Under the pieces are notes generated by a model. It made no database searches and was not told where the DNA came from. It saw only the letters and a list, made by a program, of their open reading frames with translations. Made by a program: the position numbers and the translations under genes. From the NCBI GenBank assembly GCA_013205645.1, contig JABMMH010000128.1, positions 1 to 12,743 of the forward strand: a stretch of 12,743 nt of DNA, written 5' to 3'. Shown here one piece after another: positions 6,753 to 12,743 of the stretch; positions within the stretch are counted from its first letter, which is position 1; every line of letters starts with the position of its first letter. This stretch comes from Polaromonas sp. (GTDB lineage: Bacteria > Pseudomonadota > Gammaproteobacteria > Burkholderiales > Burkholderiaceae_C).

Positions 6753-7568
6753 ATGTTCGTTGATAAAAATCACCTCTCCGACGCTTCGACAGCGGTCACT
6801 CGAAGAGCCTACAGCCCTGAGGAATGGGCTGTGCGTGTTGATTTGGCGGCAGCTTATCGCTTAGTTCATGAGTACGGCTGGACCGACATGATTTACAACC
6901 ATATTTCAGCGCCGGTGCCCGGAGCTGAAGGGCATTTCTTGCTGAATGCCTATGGCCTGTCTTATGACGAAATCACGGCATCGTCGCTCGTCACTGTCGA
7001 TCTGGCGGGCAACATCATTCACGCACCTGATCCAGCCTACGGTATCAATCTCGCCGGCTATGTGATTCACAGCGCCGTGCATGAAGCCCGGCACAACGCG
7101 GGTTGCGTCTTGCATACGCATACACCGGCGGGTATGGCGGTTGCGGCGCTCAAGTGTGGCTTGCTGCCGTTGTGTCAAACCGCCATGCGGTTCTCCAAAG
7201 TGGCTTATCACGACTACGAAGGCGTCGCCCTGAACAATGACGAACGTCGACGTCTGGTTGCAAACCTGGGTGACAGCGATGTGATGGTGCTCCGAAATCA
7301 CGGCCTGTTGGCTGTGGGCCGCAGCATTCCTGAAGCCTTTAACAACATGTACCGCCTTGAGCGCGCTTGCCAAGTTCAGCTGATGGCCATGGCCTGCAAC
7401 ACAGAGTTGAATTTTGCGTCTGAAGCCTCCGTGAAAAATGCCAATGTTCAGTTGGCTGTGAACAATGCCGCCGGCCATGCTGGCCGCAGCACACCGCCCT
7501 TTGGTGTGATGGAGTGGCCAGCGCTGCTGCGCCGCCTCGACAAAAAAGACCCGTCGTTCAGGCACTGA
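6753..7568 (+). CDS. Class II aldolase/adducin-like protein
   Basis: A 271-residue protein of the class II aldolase/adducin family, whose members use a metal ion to make or stabilise an enediolate. The metal site is evident: HTH at 121-123 (His121, His123) and NHG at 182-184 (His183). GWTDMIYNHISAPVPG (42-57) and NAYGLSYDEI (65-74) match the phosphate/substrate-loop region. Aligning His106 and His121 with the equivalent histidines of L-fuculose-1-phosphate aldolase without gaps puts Gly102 where that enzyme has its catalytic Glu73. This is common in the adducin-like branch and argues against classical retro-aldol chemistry. The ATG has AAGGG (6740-6744) upstream. The gene sits 67 bp after the crotonase and 9 bp before the 2-hydroxyacid dehydrogenase, implying a shared pathway. 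Possible roles include decarboxylation, isomerisation or hydration of a hydroxy/oxo acid. Confidence 0.9.
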   Translation: MFVDKNHLSDASTAVTRRAYSPEEWAVRVDLAAAYRLVHEYGWTDMIYNHISAPVPGAEGHFLLNAYGLSYDEITASSLVTVDLAGNIIHAPDPAYGINLAGYVIHSAVHEARHNAGCVLHTHTPAGMAVAALKCGLLPLCQTAMRFSKVAYHDYEGVALNNDERRRLVANLGDSDVMVLRNHGLLAVGRSIPEAFNNMYRLERACQVQLMAMACNTELNFASEASVKNANVQLAVNNAAGHAGRSTPPFGVMEWPALLRRLDKKDPSFRH

Positions 7569-7577
7569 AGCGCGCAG

Positions 7578-8648
7578 ATGAAAACGGTTTTACCGCCCCT
7601 GGGGATTTTTCTGTCACAAGAGGTTCAGCGCAGTGAAGGCGCGTCCCTTGTCGCGCTGTGCGCTAGTGCGGGCGTGACTGCTGAACTCATTGTTCATGAC
7701 CGTCAGACCCCGCCTGACGCGTATGCTCTGCAAAGTATCCACCTCGCCTTGCTGTCAGTGGATGTGATCGGCAAGTCGACCAAAACCACGCTGGAGCCTG
7801 AGATGCAAACTTTCGCGCAGACCCTGCGCGACGCGACAAATCTGCAGTGGTTGCAGGTGCCGTCGGCGGGCATGGACAGGCCTCTGTATGACGAGCTGTA
7901 TGAGCGTGGCATTCAGTTGACCAGCTCGGCTGGTGCTAATTCCAAGGCCGTGGCACAAACCGCCGTCGCTGGACTGTTGGCACTGTCTCGCTGCATTCCG
8001 TTGTGGTTGAATGCTCAGAAAGAACATCGCTGGCATCCGCTGCGTGGCGAACTGATTCCGCCGCAACTCGACGGTCAGCATGCCGTCATCGTCGGTACCG
8101 GGGCCATTGGCCAGAATATCGCACGCATCCTTCAAGCGATGGACATGCGCGTGACCGGGGTGCGGCGATCGGCTGCTGCCTTGCCGCACTTCGACGAGGT
8201 CGTGAGTTTTGACATGATTGACAGCGTGCTGCCCACCGCCGACTGGTTGGTTTTGGCTTGCCCACTGACCGAATTGACACGAAATTTACTCAATGAGCCG
8301 CGCTTAAAGGCCATGCGCCGCAGTGCACGCGTCATCAATGTGGCGCGTGGCGAAGTCATTGATGAGACGGTCTTGATCAATGCCTTGCGCGAGGGCTATA
8401 TTGCCGGGGCTTATCTGGATGTCTTTGCTGTCGAGCCCTTGCCTGCGGAATCGCCGTTGTGGGACTTGCCACAAGTGTTGATTTCGGCCCACAGTGCCGG
8501 AAACTCCACTGGCCATCAGCGCAATGTCGTCGCGCAGTTTAAGACTAATTTGCCTCGTTTTCTGCAGATGCAGTCGTTGCTCAACGAATGGAAACCGCGC
8601 GTGTCAGCGGCTGAAATAACCACGTCAATTGACCGCCGCCAACCCTAA
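7578..8648 (+). CDS. D-2-hydroxyacid dehydrogenase family protein
   Basis: A 356-residue NAD(P)-dependent oxidoreductase of the D-2-hydroxyacid dehydrogenase (glyoxylate/hydroxypyruvate reductase-like) family, which interconverts 2-oxo acids and D-2-hydroxy acids. The Rossmann motif is GTGAIG (173-178). The second strand ends in GVRRS (194-198), lacking the acidic residue that selects NAD and carrying arginines, so NADP(H) is likely (inference). The catalytic triad is visible: Arg257 in NVARGEV, Glu286 in AVEPL, and His305 in SAHSAG. LQWLQVPSAGMD (89-100) is the substrate-loop region. The ATG lies 9 bp after the aldolase-like gene with only a weak GAAG upstream, so translational coupling is likely. 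It probably reduces or oxidises the oxo/hydroxy acid handled by the aldolase-like protein and the later oxidase. Confidence 0.92.
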   Translation: MKTVLPPLGIFLSQEVQRSEGASLVALCASAGVTAELIVHDRQTPPDAYALQSIHLALLSVDVIGKSTKTTLEPEMQTFAQTLRDATNLQWLQVPSAGMDRPLYDELYERGIQLTSSAGANSKAVAQTAVAGLLALSRCIPLWLNAQKEHRWHPLRGELIPPQLDGQHAVIVGTGAIGQNIARILQAMDMRVTGVRRSAAALPHFDEVVSFDMIDSVLPTADWLVLACPLTELTRNLLNEPRLKAMRRSARVINVARGEVIDETVLINALREGYIAGAYLDVFAVEPLPAESPLWDLPQVLISAHSAGNSTGHQRNVVAQFKTNLPRFLQMQSLLNEWKPRVSAAEITTSIDRRQP

Positions 8649-8686
8649 AACCACCTGGCATGGCAACCTATTCAGTCATGAATTGA

Positions 8687-8744
8687 GCCCCCTACAAGAG
8701 GGGCGAACTTAACGTTCCCCGGGAGGGGATGCTCTTTATATTTT
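8687..8744 (+). promoter_or_regulatory. Paired C-run/G-run hairpins upstream of the second receptor gene
   Basis: The 106-base gap before the receptor holds two hairpins: CCCCT/AGGGG (8689-8693 with 8699-8703; an alternative is GCCCC/GGGGC at 8687-8704) and TCCCC/GGGGA (8716-8720 with 8725-8729). A T-rich stretch (8733-8744) follows. The second hairpin plus T-rich tail could act as a weak terminator. A competing fold, GGG(c)GAAC (about 8700-8708) with GTTCCCC (8714-8720), would disrupt both, as in an attenuator. Partial termination or mRNA processing here could set receptor levels apart from the enzymes. Function is inferred from pairing only. Confidence 0.35.
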
Positions 8745-8754
8745 GGAAGACAAC

Positions 8755-9711
8755 ATGAAAAAACTGACACATTTGATCGCCCTTTTACTGGCTTGGTGTT
8801 CGGGTCCCGCCTTTGCCGCGGACTTTCCCGACAAGCCGGTCACCATGGTCGTGCCTTTCACTGCTGGCGGCAGCTCAGATGCCATTACCCGAATCGTCGC
8901 CAAGGAGCTGAGTCGCAAATGGAATCAGCCCGTCATCGTTGAAAACCGCGCAGGTGGCAATACTGTTATCGCTACCGCCTACGTGGCCAAGGCCAAGGCC
9001 GATGGTCACACGGTTCTGTACAACAGCTTTGCCTGGATCACCAACCAGTTCTTGGTCAAGGAGCTGCCTTACAAACCCACGGATTTAGCGCCGGTCACGC
9101 TGTTGGGGCGTTACCCGCTGGCCTTGTTTGTACAGGGTGACCTGCCCGTCAAGAATCTTGCGGAGTTCATCGACTATGCCAAGAAAAGCAACCGCCCCTT
9201 GACCTTTGGCAATGCGGGTGTCGGTTCGAGCATGCACTTGGCCGCACTTGAATTTACAAACCAGACTGGCCTGAAGACCATATCTGTTCCGTACAAGGGC
9301 AGCATCGCGGCACTGAACGATGTCATGGGTGGGCAGATCGACGCCATCTTTGAGGGCGAAGTTTTCCGCCCACATACCGAAACAGGCCGTGTGAAGGCCT
9401 TGTTTGTCGGTCAGCCCGACAGAATGCCGGGCTGGGCTTTGCCGAGTGCGGTTGAAGCTGGCTTGCCAAAGTTCAACATGGCGTCATGGTTTGGCCTGAT
9501 GGTGCCCGGCGAAACGCCTGCGGCGATTCGCGAAAAACTCGCGACCGACGTGACCGAGGTGCTGCGCCAACCTGACGTGCGTGAACGTCTGCGTGTCTTG
9601 GGGCTGTTGGCCGAAGGCATGTCGTCTGCCCAGTACGGTGTTTACTTGGAAGCTGAGCGCATCAAATTAGGTGCTTTCGTCGCTCGCAACCGCGCTGAGC
9701 TGCAACAATGA
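8755..9711 (+). CDS. Bug-type tripartite tricarboxylate transporter substrate-binding protein
   Basis: A 318-residue periplasmic Bug/TctC receptor. The ATG at 8755 is preceded by GGAAGA (8745-8750) and gives a clean Sec signal peptide: MKK, a leucine-rich core, and cleavage near AFA|ADFP (after residue 21). An in-frame TTG at 8743 would put MEDN ahead of the basic start and is less likely. Family motifs are PVTMVVPFTAGGSSDAITR, ENRAGGNTVIA, LPYKPTDLAPVTLL, SVPYKGSIAALNDVMGGQID and the C-terminal LxVLGLLAEG region. It differs from the first receptor in the window by using a Sec rather than a Tat-like signal, so the two may bind different ligands or act at different stages. Its stop overlaps the oxidase start (ATGA), tying uptake of the ligand to the 2-hydroxyacid oxidase. 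No membrane transporter genes are nearby. Confidence 0.94.
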   Translation: MKKLTHLIALLLAWCSGPAFAADFPDKPVTMVVPFTAGGSSDAITRIVAKELSRKWNQPVIVENRAGGNTVIATAYVAKAKADGHTVLYNSFAWITNQFLVKELPYKPTDLAPVTLLGRYPLALFVQGDLPVKNLAEFIDYAKKSNRPLTFGNAGVGSSMHLAALEFTNQTGLKTISVPYKGSIAALNDVMGGQIDAIFEGEVFRPHTETGRVKALFVGQPDRMPGWALPSAVEAGLPKFNMASWFGLMVPGETPAAIREKLATDVTEVLRQPDVRERLRVLGLLAEGMSSAQYGVYLEAERIKLGAFVARNRAELQQ

Positions 9712-10928
9712 GCGTGAGTGGCCTGACGGGCCACGACGCGTCATGTGCGCATTATTTGTCGATTGCTGATGTCGAGCGCGCAGCCCGTCGACGTTTGCCG
9801 GCATCGGTTTTTGGCTACGTTAGCGGTGGTACCCAAGACGAAGTGTCCTTGAAGGGCAATCGGGCAGTCTTTGACCGACTGGCGTTTCGTCCGCGCGGCT
9901 TGCGAGATGTGTCGCAGCGCAGTCAAACCGTGTCGCTTTGGGGTAAGACTTACACCAGTCCTATCGGCTTGTCACCGACGGGCATCAATGCCATGGTGTG
10001 TCACGATGCCGATGCCCTGCTGGCAGAGCAAGCGCACCTGGCTGGGCTGCCTTTTGTCATCAGCGGCGCTTCCAACGTGCCGCTGGAGCGGTTGGCGTCA
10101 ATAGCGCCTGACTGCTGGTACCAGGCCTATTTTCCGGGTGACCGGACGCGTATCGAAAAGATCGTGCAGCGACTGGAGGCAGCAGCTATTGAGACCTTGG
10201 TGGTCACGATCGACACTTGCGTCGGAGCCAATCGTGAAAACAATATGCGCAATCATTTCAGCGTGCCTTTTCGCTTTTCGCCCAGTTTGTTGCTGGACGG
10301 GATCTTGCATCCGCGTTGGTCTTTTCAGGTATTTGCCAAGACGTTATTGACGGCGGGGATTCCGCGCTTTGCGAACATGGATGAAACGACGGGTAATCGG
10401 ATCATTGACGACTCGCCTAAAGGCTTTCGCGCAGGTCGGGATCAACTGGACTGGGACACCTTGGCATGGTTGCGTGGACGCTGGCGTGGCAAGTTGCTTC
10501 TCAAGGGCGTTGTGCATCCCGGAGACGCTTTGTTGGCTGTGAAGCTGGGCGTAGATGGCATCATCGTGTCAAACCATGGAGGCCGCCAGCTCGACAGTGT
10601 TATGTCGCCGTTGCAGGCACTGCCCGATGTGTTGGCTCAAGTACCTCCGAATTTTCCGGTCATGGTTGACGGCGGCTTTAGGCGCGGCACCGATGTGCTC
10701 AAGGCAGTGGCCTTGGGCGCACGCATGGTCTTTTTGGGCCGGCCGCCGCTGTATGGCGCAGCCGTGGCGGGTGCTGCCGGAATTCGACGTGTGTTGGAGA
10801 TTTTTCAAACTGAAATCGACCGTGACTTGGCCCTGCTCGGTTGCCGGTCGGTGAGCGAAGTCAGTTCGGATTTGCTGAGTGTCTGCGGCGCGCCCGTACT
10901 CAACGATCAACATTCTTCATCAGGCTGA
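9708..10928 (+). CDS. FMN-dependent alpha-hydroxyacid oxidase/dehydrogenase
   Basis: A 406-residue member of the glycolate oxidase/L-lactate dehydrogenase/mandelate dehydrogenase family, which oxidises L-2-hydroxy acids to 2-oxo acids through FMN. Key residues are visible: Tyr37 in GYVSGGTQDE, SPTGINAM (89-96), Tyr141 in QAYF, Asp169 in VTIDT, Lys266 in LLLKGV, the catalytic SNHGGRQLD (288-296) with His290 and Arg293, and the FMN-phosphate site DGGFRRGTDVLKA (321-333) plus GRPPLYG (344-350). Length is slightly above the usual 360-390. No strong membrane segment is obvious, so the electron acceptor (oxygen, quinone or cytochrome) cannot be assigned. The start shares ATGA with the receptor's stop, indicating translational coupling. 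It opposes the upstream D-2-hydroxyacid dehydrogenase in stereochemistry and is the last gene of the plus-strand train. Confidence 0.94.
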   Translation: MSVSGLTGHDASCAHYLSIADVERAARRRLPASVFGYVSGGTQDEVSLKGNRAVFDRLAFRPRGLRDVSQRSQTVSLWGKTYTSPIGLSPTGINAMVCHDADALLAEQAHLAGLPFVISGASNVPLERLASIAPDCWYQAYFPGDRTRIEKIVQRLEAAAIETLVVTIDTCVGANRENNMRNHFSVPFRFSPSLLLDGILHPRWSFQVFAKTLLTAGIPRFANMDETTGNRIIDDSPKGFRAGRDQLDWDTLAWLRGRWRGKLLLKGVVHPGDALLAVKLGVDGIIVSNHGGRQLDSVMSPLQALPDVLAQVPPNFPVMVDGGFRRGTDVLKAVALGARMVFLGRPPLYGAAVAGAAGIRRVLEIFQTEIDRDLALLGCRSVSEVSSDLLSVCGAPVLNDQHSSSG

Positions 10929-10942
10929 GCAGCCCACGACTC

Positions 10943-10978
10943 AAAACGGCGCAGGCGCTGGAAACGTGCGCACCTGCG
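10943..10978 (-). terminator. Intergenic hairpin between convergent genes; likely terminator of the semialdehyde dehydrogenase gene
   Basis: CGCAGG (10950-10955) and CCTGCG (10973-10978) form a 6-bp GC-rich stem, extendable inward after one mismatch by GC/GC. Read on the minus strand, the stem is followed within two bases by TTTT (complement of 10943-10946), giving a short U-tract for transcripts from the gene at 12494-11016. On the plus strand only TTCTC follows, so it would be a weak terminator for the oxidase train. A second inverted repeat, GGTCG (10992-10996) with CGACC (11010-11014), lies right after the minus-strand stop and lacks a U-tract. Confidence 0.45.
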
Positions 10979-11015
10979 TTCTCACAAGCTGGGTCGGCCT
11001 TTTCTTGCGCGACCG

Positions 11016-12494
11016 TTACTTCTGAATATCGCCCAAGCAGAGGTATTTCATTTCCAAGTACTCGTCCATGCCGTGGCTGGAACCTTCGCGGCCAAGGCCG
11101 GACTGCTTGACGCCGCCGAAGGGCACGTGCTCGGTGGCGATCACGCCGACGTTGATGCCGACCATGCCGTATTCGAGCGCTTCTGCCACGCGGTAAATAC
11201 GGCCGATGTCGCGGCTGTAGAAGTAGCTGGCCAGACCGAACTCGGTGTTGTTAGCGGCGTCAATGGCTTCTTGTTCTTTCTTGAAACGGAACACGGGCGC
11301 AAACGGACCAAAGGTTTCTTCGCGCGCGCAGAGCATATCGCTGGTGGCTTCCGAGATTACGGTGGGCTCGAAAAATTGGCCCGTCAGCGCCTTGCCGCCA
11401 ACCATCAGCTTGCCGCCCTTGGCCAAGGCATCTGCCACATGGCGTTTGACTTTTTCAATGGCGGCGTCTACGATCAGCGGACCTTGCACCACGCCTTCGT
11501 CAAAGCCGTTGCCGACCTTGAGTGCCTTGACCTTGGCTGAGAATTTCTCAACGAAGGCGTCGTACACCCCGTCTTGCACATAGATGCGGTTGGCACAAAC
11601 GCAGGTCTGGCCAGCGTTGCGGTATTTGCTGGCCATCGCACCCTCAACAGCGGAGTCCACATCAGCGTCGTCAAAGACGATGAAGGGCGCATTGCCGCCG
11701 AGTTCCAGGGCGAGTTTTTTGACGCTCGGTGCGCTTTGCGCCATCAAGATACGGCCAACTTCCGTCGAGCCGGTAAAGCTGATATGGCGCACCACGTCGC
11801 TGGCGCAAAAGACCTTGCCGACCGCAATCGAGTTGTCGCCGTCAGCCGTCAGCACATTCAGCACACCCGCTGGAATCCCTGCGCGCAGAGCCAGCTCAGC
11901 GGCGGCCAACGCGCTCAGCGGCGTCAGCTCGGCAGGCTTGATGACCACCGTGCAACCGGCGGCCAGCGCCGGCGCAACTTTGCGGGTGATCATGGCCAGT
12001 GGAAAGTTCCACGGCGTGATGGCAGCACAAACGCCGATGGGTTGCTTCAACACCATCAGGCGGCGGTTGTTGTCAAACTGCGGCAGCGTTTCACCGTTCA
12101 CGCGCTTGGCCTCTTCGGCGTACCACTCGACAAAGCTGGCGCCGTAAGCGACTTCGCCCTTGGCTTCGGCAAAGGGTTTGCCTTGCTCGGCCGTCATGAT
12201 GCGGCCCAAGTCTTCCACGTTGGCCATCAGCAATTGATACCACTTAAGCAAAATCGCGTGGCGTTCTTTGCCCGTTTTATTGCGCCAAGCGGGCAGGGCC
12301 GCGTTGGCTGCGTCGATGGCGGTGTTGGCGTCTTTGGGCCCCAAGTTGGCGACGTCGGCGAGCTTCAGGCCAGTGGCGGGATTGTTCACATCAAAACGGC
12401 TGCTGCCCTGGACCCATTGGCCATTGATGAACGCATCGGTCTTTAAAAGGGTTGGGTCGTTGAGCAGGGAAAGCGGGGAAGTCTTCATGTCCAT
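11016..12494 (-). CDS. gabD: Succinate-semialdehyde dehydrogenase
   Basis: A 492-residue aldehyde dehydrogenase closely resembling GabD, oxidising succinate semialdehyde to succinate, the last step of the GABA shunt. Conserved features are PWNFP (161-165, with Asn163), IKPAELTP (185-192), FTGSTEVGR (240-248), ELGGNAPFIVFDDAD (264-278, with Glu264), and AGQTCVCANR (294-303, catalytic Cys298 and the family-typical second Cys300), then EETFGPFAPV and PFGGVKQSGLGRE. E. coli GabD has Ser in KPAS where this protein has Glu189; a glutamate there usually favours NAD over NADP. The ATG at 12494 has AAAGG six bases upstream; an ATG two codons later is also possible. The gene is convergent with the oxidase train, so it is probably a separate unit. 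It could still help clear C4 semialdehyde or succinate from the neighbouring pathway. Confidence 0.93.
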   Translation of the reverse strand: MDMKTSPLSLLNDPTLLKTDAFINGQWVQGSSRFDVNNPATGLKLADVANLGPKDANTAIDAANAALPAWRNKTGKERHAILLKWYQLLMANVEDLGRIMTAEQGKPFAEAKGEVAYGASFVEWYAEEAKRVNGETLPQFDNNRRLMVLKQPIGVCAAITPWNFPLAMITRKVAPALAAGCTVVIKPAELTPLSALAAAELALRAGIPAGVLNVLTADGDNSIAVGKVFCASDVVRHISFTGSTEVGRILMAQSAPSVKKLALELGGNAPFIVFDDADVDSAVEGAMASKYRNAGQTCVCANRIYVQDGVYDAFVEKFSAKVKALKVGNGFDEGVVQGPLIVDAAIEKVKRHVADALAKGGKLMVGGKALTGQFFEPTVISEATSDMLCAREETFGPFAPVFRFKKEQEAIDAANNTEFGLASYFYSRDIGRIYRVAEALEYGMVGINVGVIATEHVPFGGVKQSGLGREGSSHGMDEYLEMKYLCLGDIQK

Positions 12495-12555
12495 GGTGTG
12501 CCTTTGGGTTGTTCTGGGGTGGTTCTGAGGGTGATTGGTGGGTGTTCTTGCTGCG
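12495..12555 (-). promoter_or_regulatory. C-rich, G-poor leader of the semialdehyde dehydrogenase gene
   Basis: On the plus strand this stretch is almost all G and T. By hand count it has about 28 G to 7 C, so the mRNA leader on the minus strand is C/A-rich and G-poor, with little scope for base pairing. Only the AAAGG ribosome site breaks the pattern. Such C-over-G stretches are typical of Rho-utilisation regions and of open, efficiently loaded leaders. No convincing -35/-10 pair was found for this gene. Confidence 0.3.
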
Positions 12556-12636
12556 TATTTTGGTGTATCTTGGAACGCAACCTTAAACCATAACGTGCTC
12601 AGGCCAGCTCTGCAGGCTGGGTCCCGGCTCGAAACT

Positions 12637-12642
12637 TATAAT
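12637..12642 (+). promoter_or_regulatory. Candidate -10 box for a gene leaving the right edge
   Basis: A perfect TATAAT lies at 12637-12642 in the gap between the divergent genes, but no good -35 is seen 16-18 bases upstream. An alternative pair is TTGGGT (12644-12649) and TATATG (12667-12672) with a 17-base spacer. Either would drive a plus-strand transcript into the sequence at the window's end. Confidence 0.3.
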
Positions 12643-12678
12643 CTTGGGTTACACGAAACAAGCACTTATATGCAGCCT

Positions 12679-12694
12679 AGGCCCTGATGGGCCT
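12679..12694 (+). other. GC-rich hairpin in the leader of the right-edge gene
   Basis: AGGCCC (12679-12684) and GGGCCT (12689-12694) are perfect inverted arms around a TGAT loop, with one more U-G pair possible outside. No U-tract follows, so it is not an intrinsic terminator. It lies downstream of both candidate promoters and 23 bases before the ATG at 12718, where it could influence translation or mRNA stability. Confidence 0.35.
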
Positions 12695-12717
12695 GCGGTC
12701 AACAGAGCCCCTCCAAG

Positions 12718-12743
12718 ATGAGCCAACCGAATTTCACCGTCGC
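12718..12743 (+). CDS. Possible start of an unidentified gene (partial)
   Basis: An ATG at 12718 opens a frame, MSQPNFTV, that is still open at the window edge. It has no clear ribosome site (CTCCAAG directly upstream). A second candidate ATG at 12687, in another frame, also stays open to the edge. The position, divergent from the semialdehyde dehydrogenase gene and downstream of a TATAAT, suggests a real gene start. The eight visible residues do not allow identification. Confidence 0.3.

Noticed and set aside
6906..7565. 219-residue open frame on the minus strand opposite the aldolase-like gene
   Set aside because: It is complementary to a gene with clear metal-binding motifs, has no family features and shows shadow-frame composition.
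8737..8742. TATATT as a -10 box for the second receptor gene
   Set aside because: Transcription would begin inside or after the ribosome site, and no -35 is present; the stretch is better read as a T-rich tail of the hairpin.
8743..8754. TTG start giving a receptor four residues longer
   Set aside because: It would place acidic residues before the basic signal-peptide start and consume the ribosome site that fits the ATG at 8755.
11574..12446. 290-residue open frame on the plus strand opposite the semialdehyde dehydrogenase
   Set aside because: It lies wholly antisense to a strongly conserved aldehyde dehydrogenase, has no recognisable domain and is rich in H, Q and R as shadow frames of GC-rich genes usually are.
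1..12743. CRISPR arrays, tRNA/rRNA genes, insertion sequences, phage or toxin-antitoxin genes
   Set aside because: No regularly spaced repeats, RNA-gene signatures, transposase motifs or paired small genes were seen on either strand.

Overview
The window looks like a chromosomal catabolic region from a betaproteobacterium of the order Burkholderiales, most likely Comamonadaceae-like (Polaromonas/Rhodoferax/Variovorax type). Evidence for this is two Bug-type periplasmic solute receptors without cognate membrane genes, LysR regulators beside them, a moderately GC-rich composition, and protein families typical of that order. The assignment is inferred from gene content; no rRNA or other marker gene is present. 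I saw no mobile element, CRISPR array, tRNA or rRNA.

Layout. (1) Positions 1-72 (+) are the last 23 codons of a probable LysR regulator, followed by a hairpin terminator. (2) A minus-strand pair follows: a fused two-domain acyl-CoA dehydrogenase (3481-1154), then a Bug receptor with a Tat-like signal (1107-103). (3) A divergent LysR regulator (3605-4558, +) starts beside a striking array of CTGC/GCAG half-sites. (4) A same-strand gene train runs to 10928: a CaiB/BaiF-type CoA-transferase of the SUGCT-like dicarboxylate group, a crotonase-fold protein, a class II aldolase/adducin-like protein, a D-2-hydroxyacid dehydrogenase, a second Bug receptor, and an FMN-dependent alpha-hydroxyacid oxidase whose start overlaps the receptor's stop by 4 bp. 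(5) A convergent, apparently separate gene encodes succinate-semialdehyde dehydrogenase (12494-11016, -). (6) A divergent leader and possible gene start reach the right edge.

How the genes may work together (inference). Both arms around the LysR gene read as one programme for taking up and degrading an unidentified carboxylic, hydroxy- or dicarboxylic acid. Receptors capture it in the periplasm, the CoA-transferase makes the thioester, the fused dehydrogenase introduces a double bond, the crotonase acts on the product, and the aldolase-like protein and two 2-hydroxyacid oxidoreductases handle a hydroxy/oxo-acid part. No thiolase, 3-hydroxyacyl-CoA dehydrogenase or HpcH/CitE-type lyase is present, so this is not a textbook beta-oxidation or itaconate operon.

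Several enzymes depart from their family's canonical active site. The N-terminal half of the dehydrogenase lacks a catalytic base, the crotonase lacks the first catalytic glutamate, and the aldolase-like protein lacks the classical aldolase glutamate. The reactions are therefore uncertain, and this set is the best candidate for undescribed biochemistry in the window.
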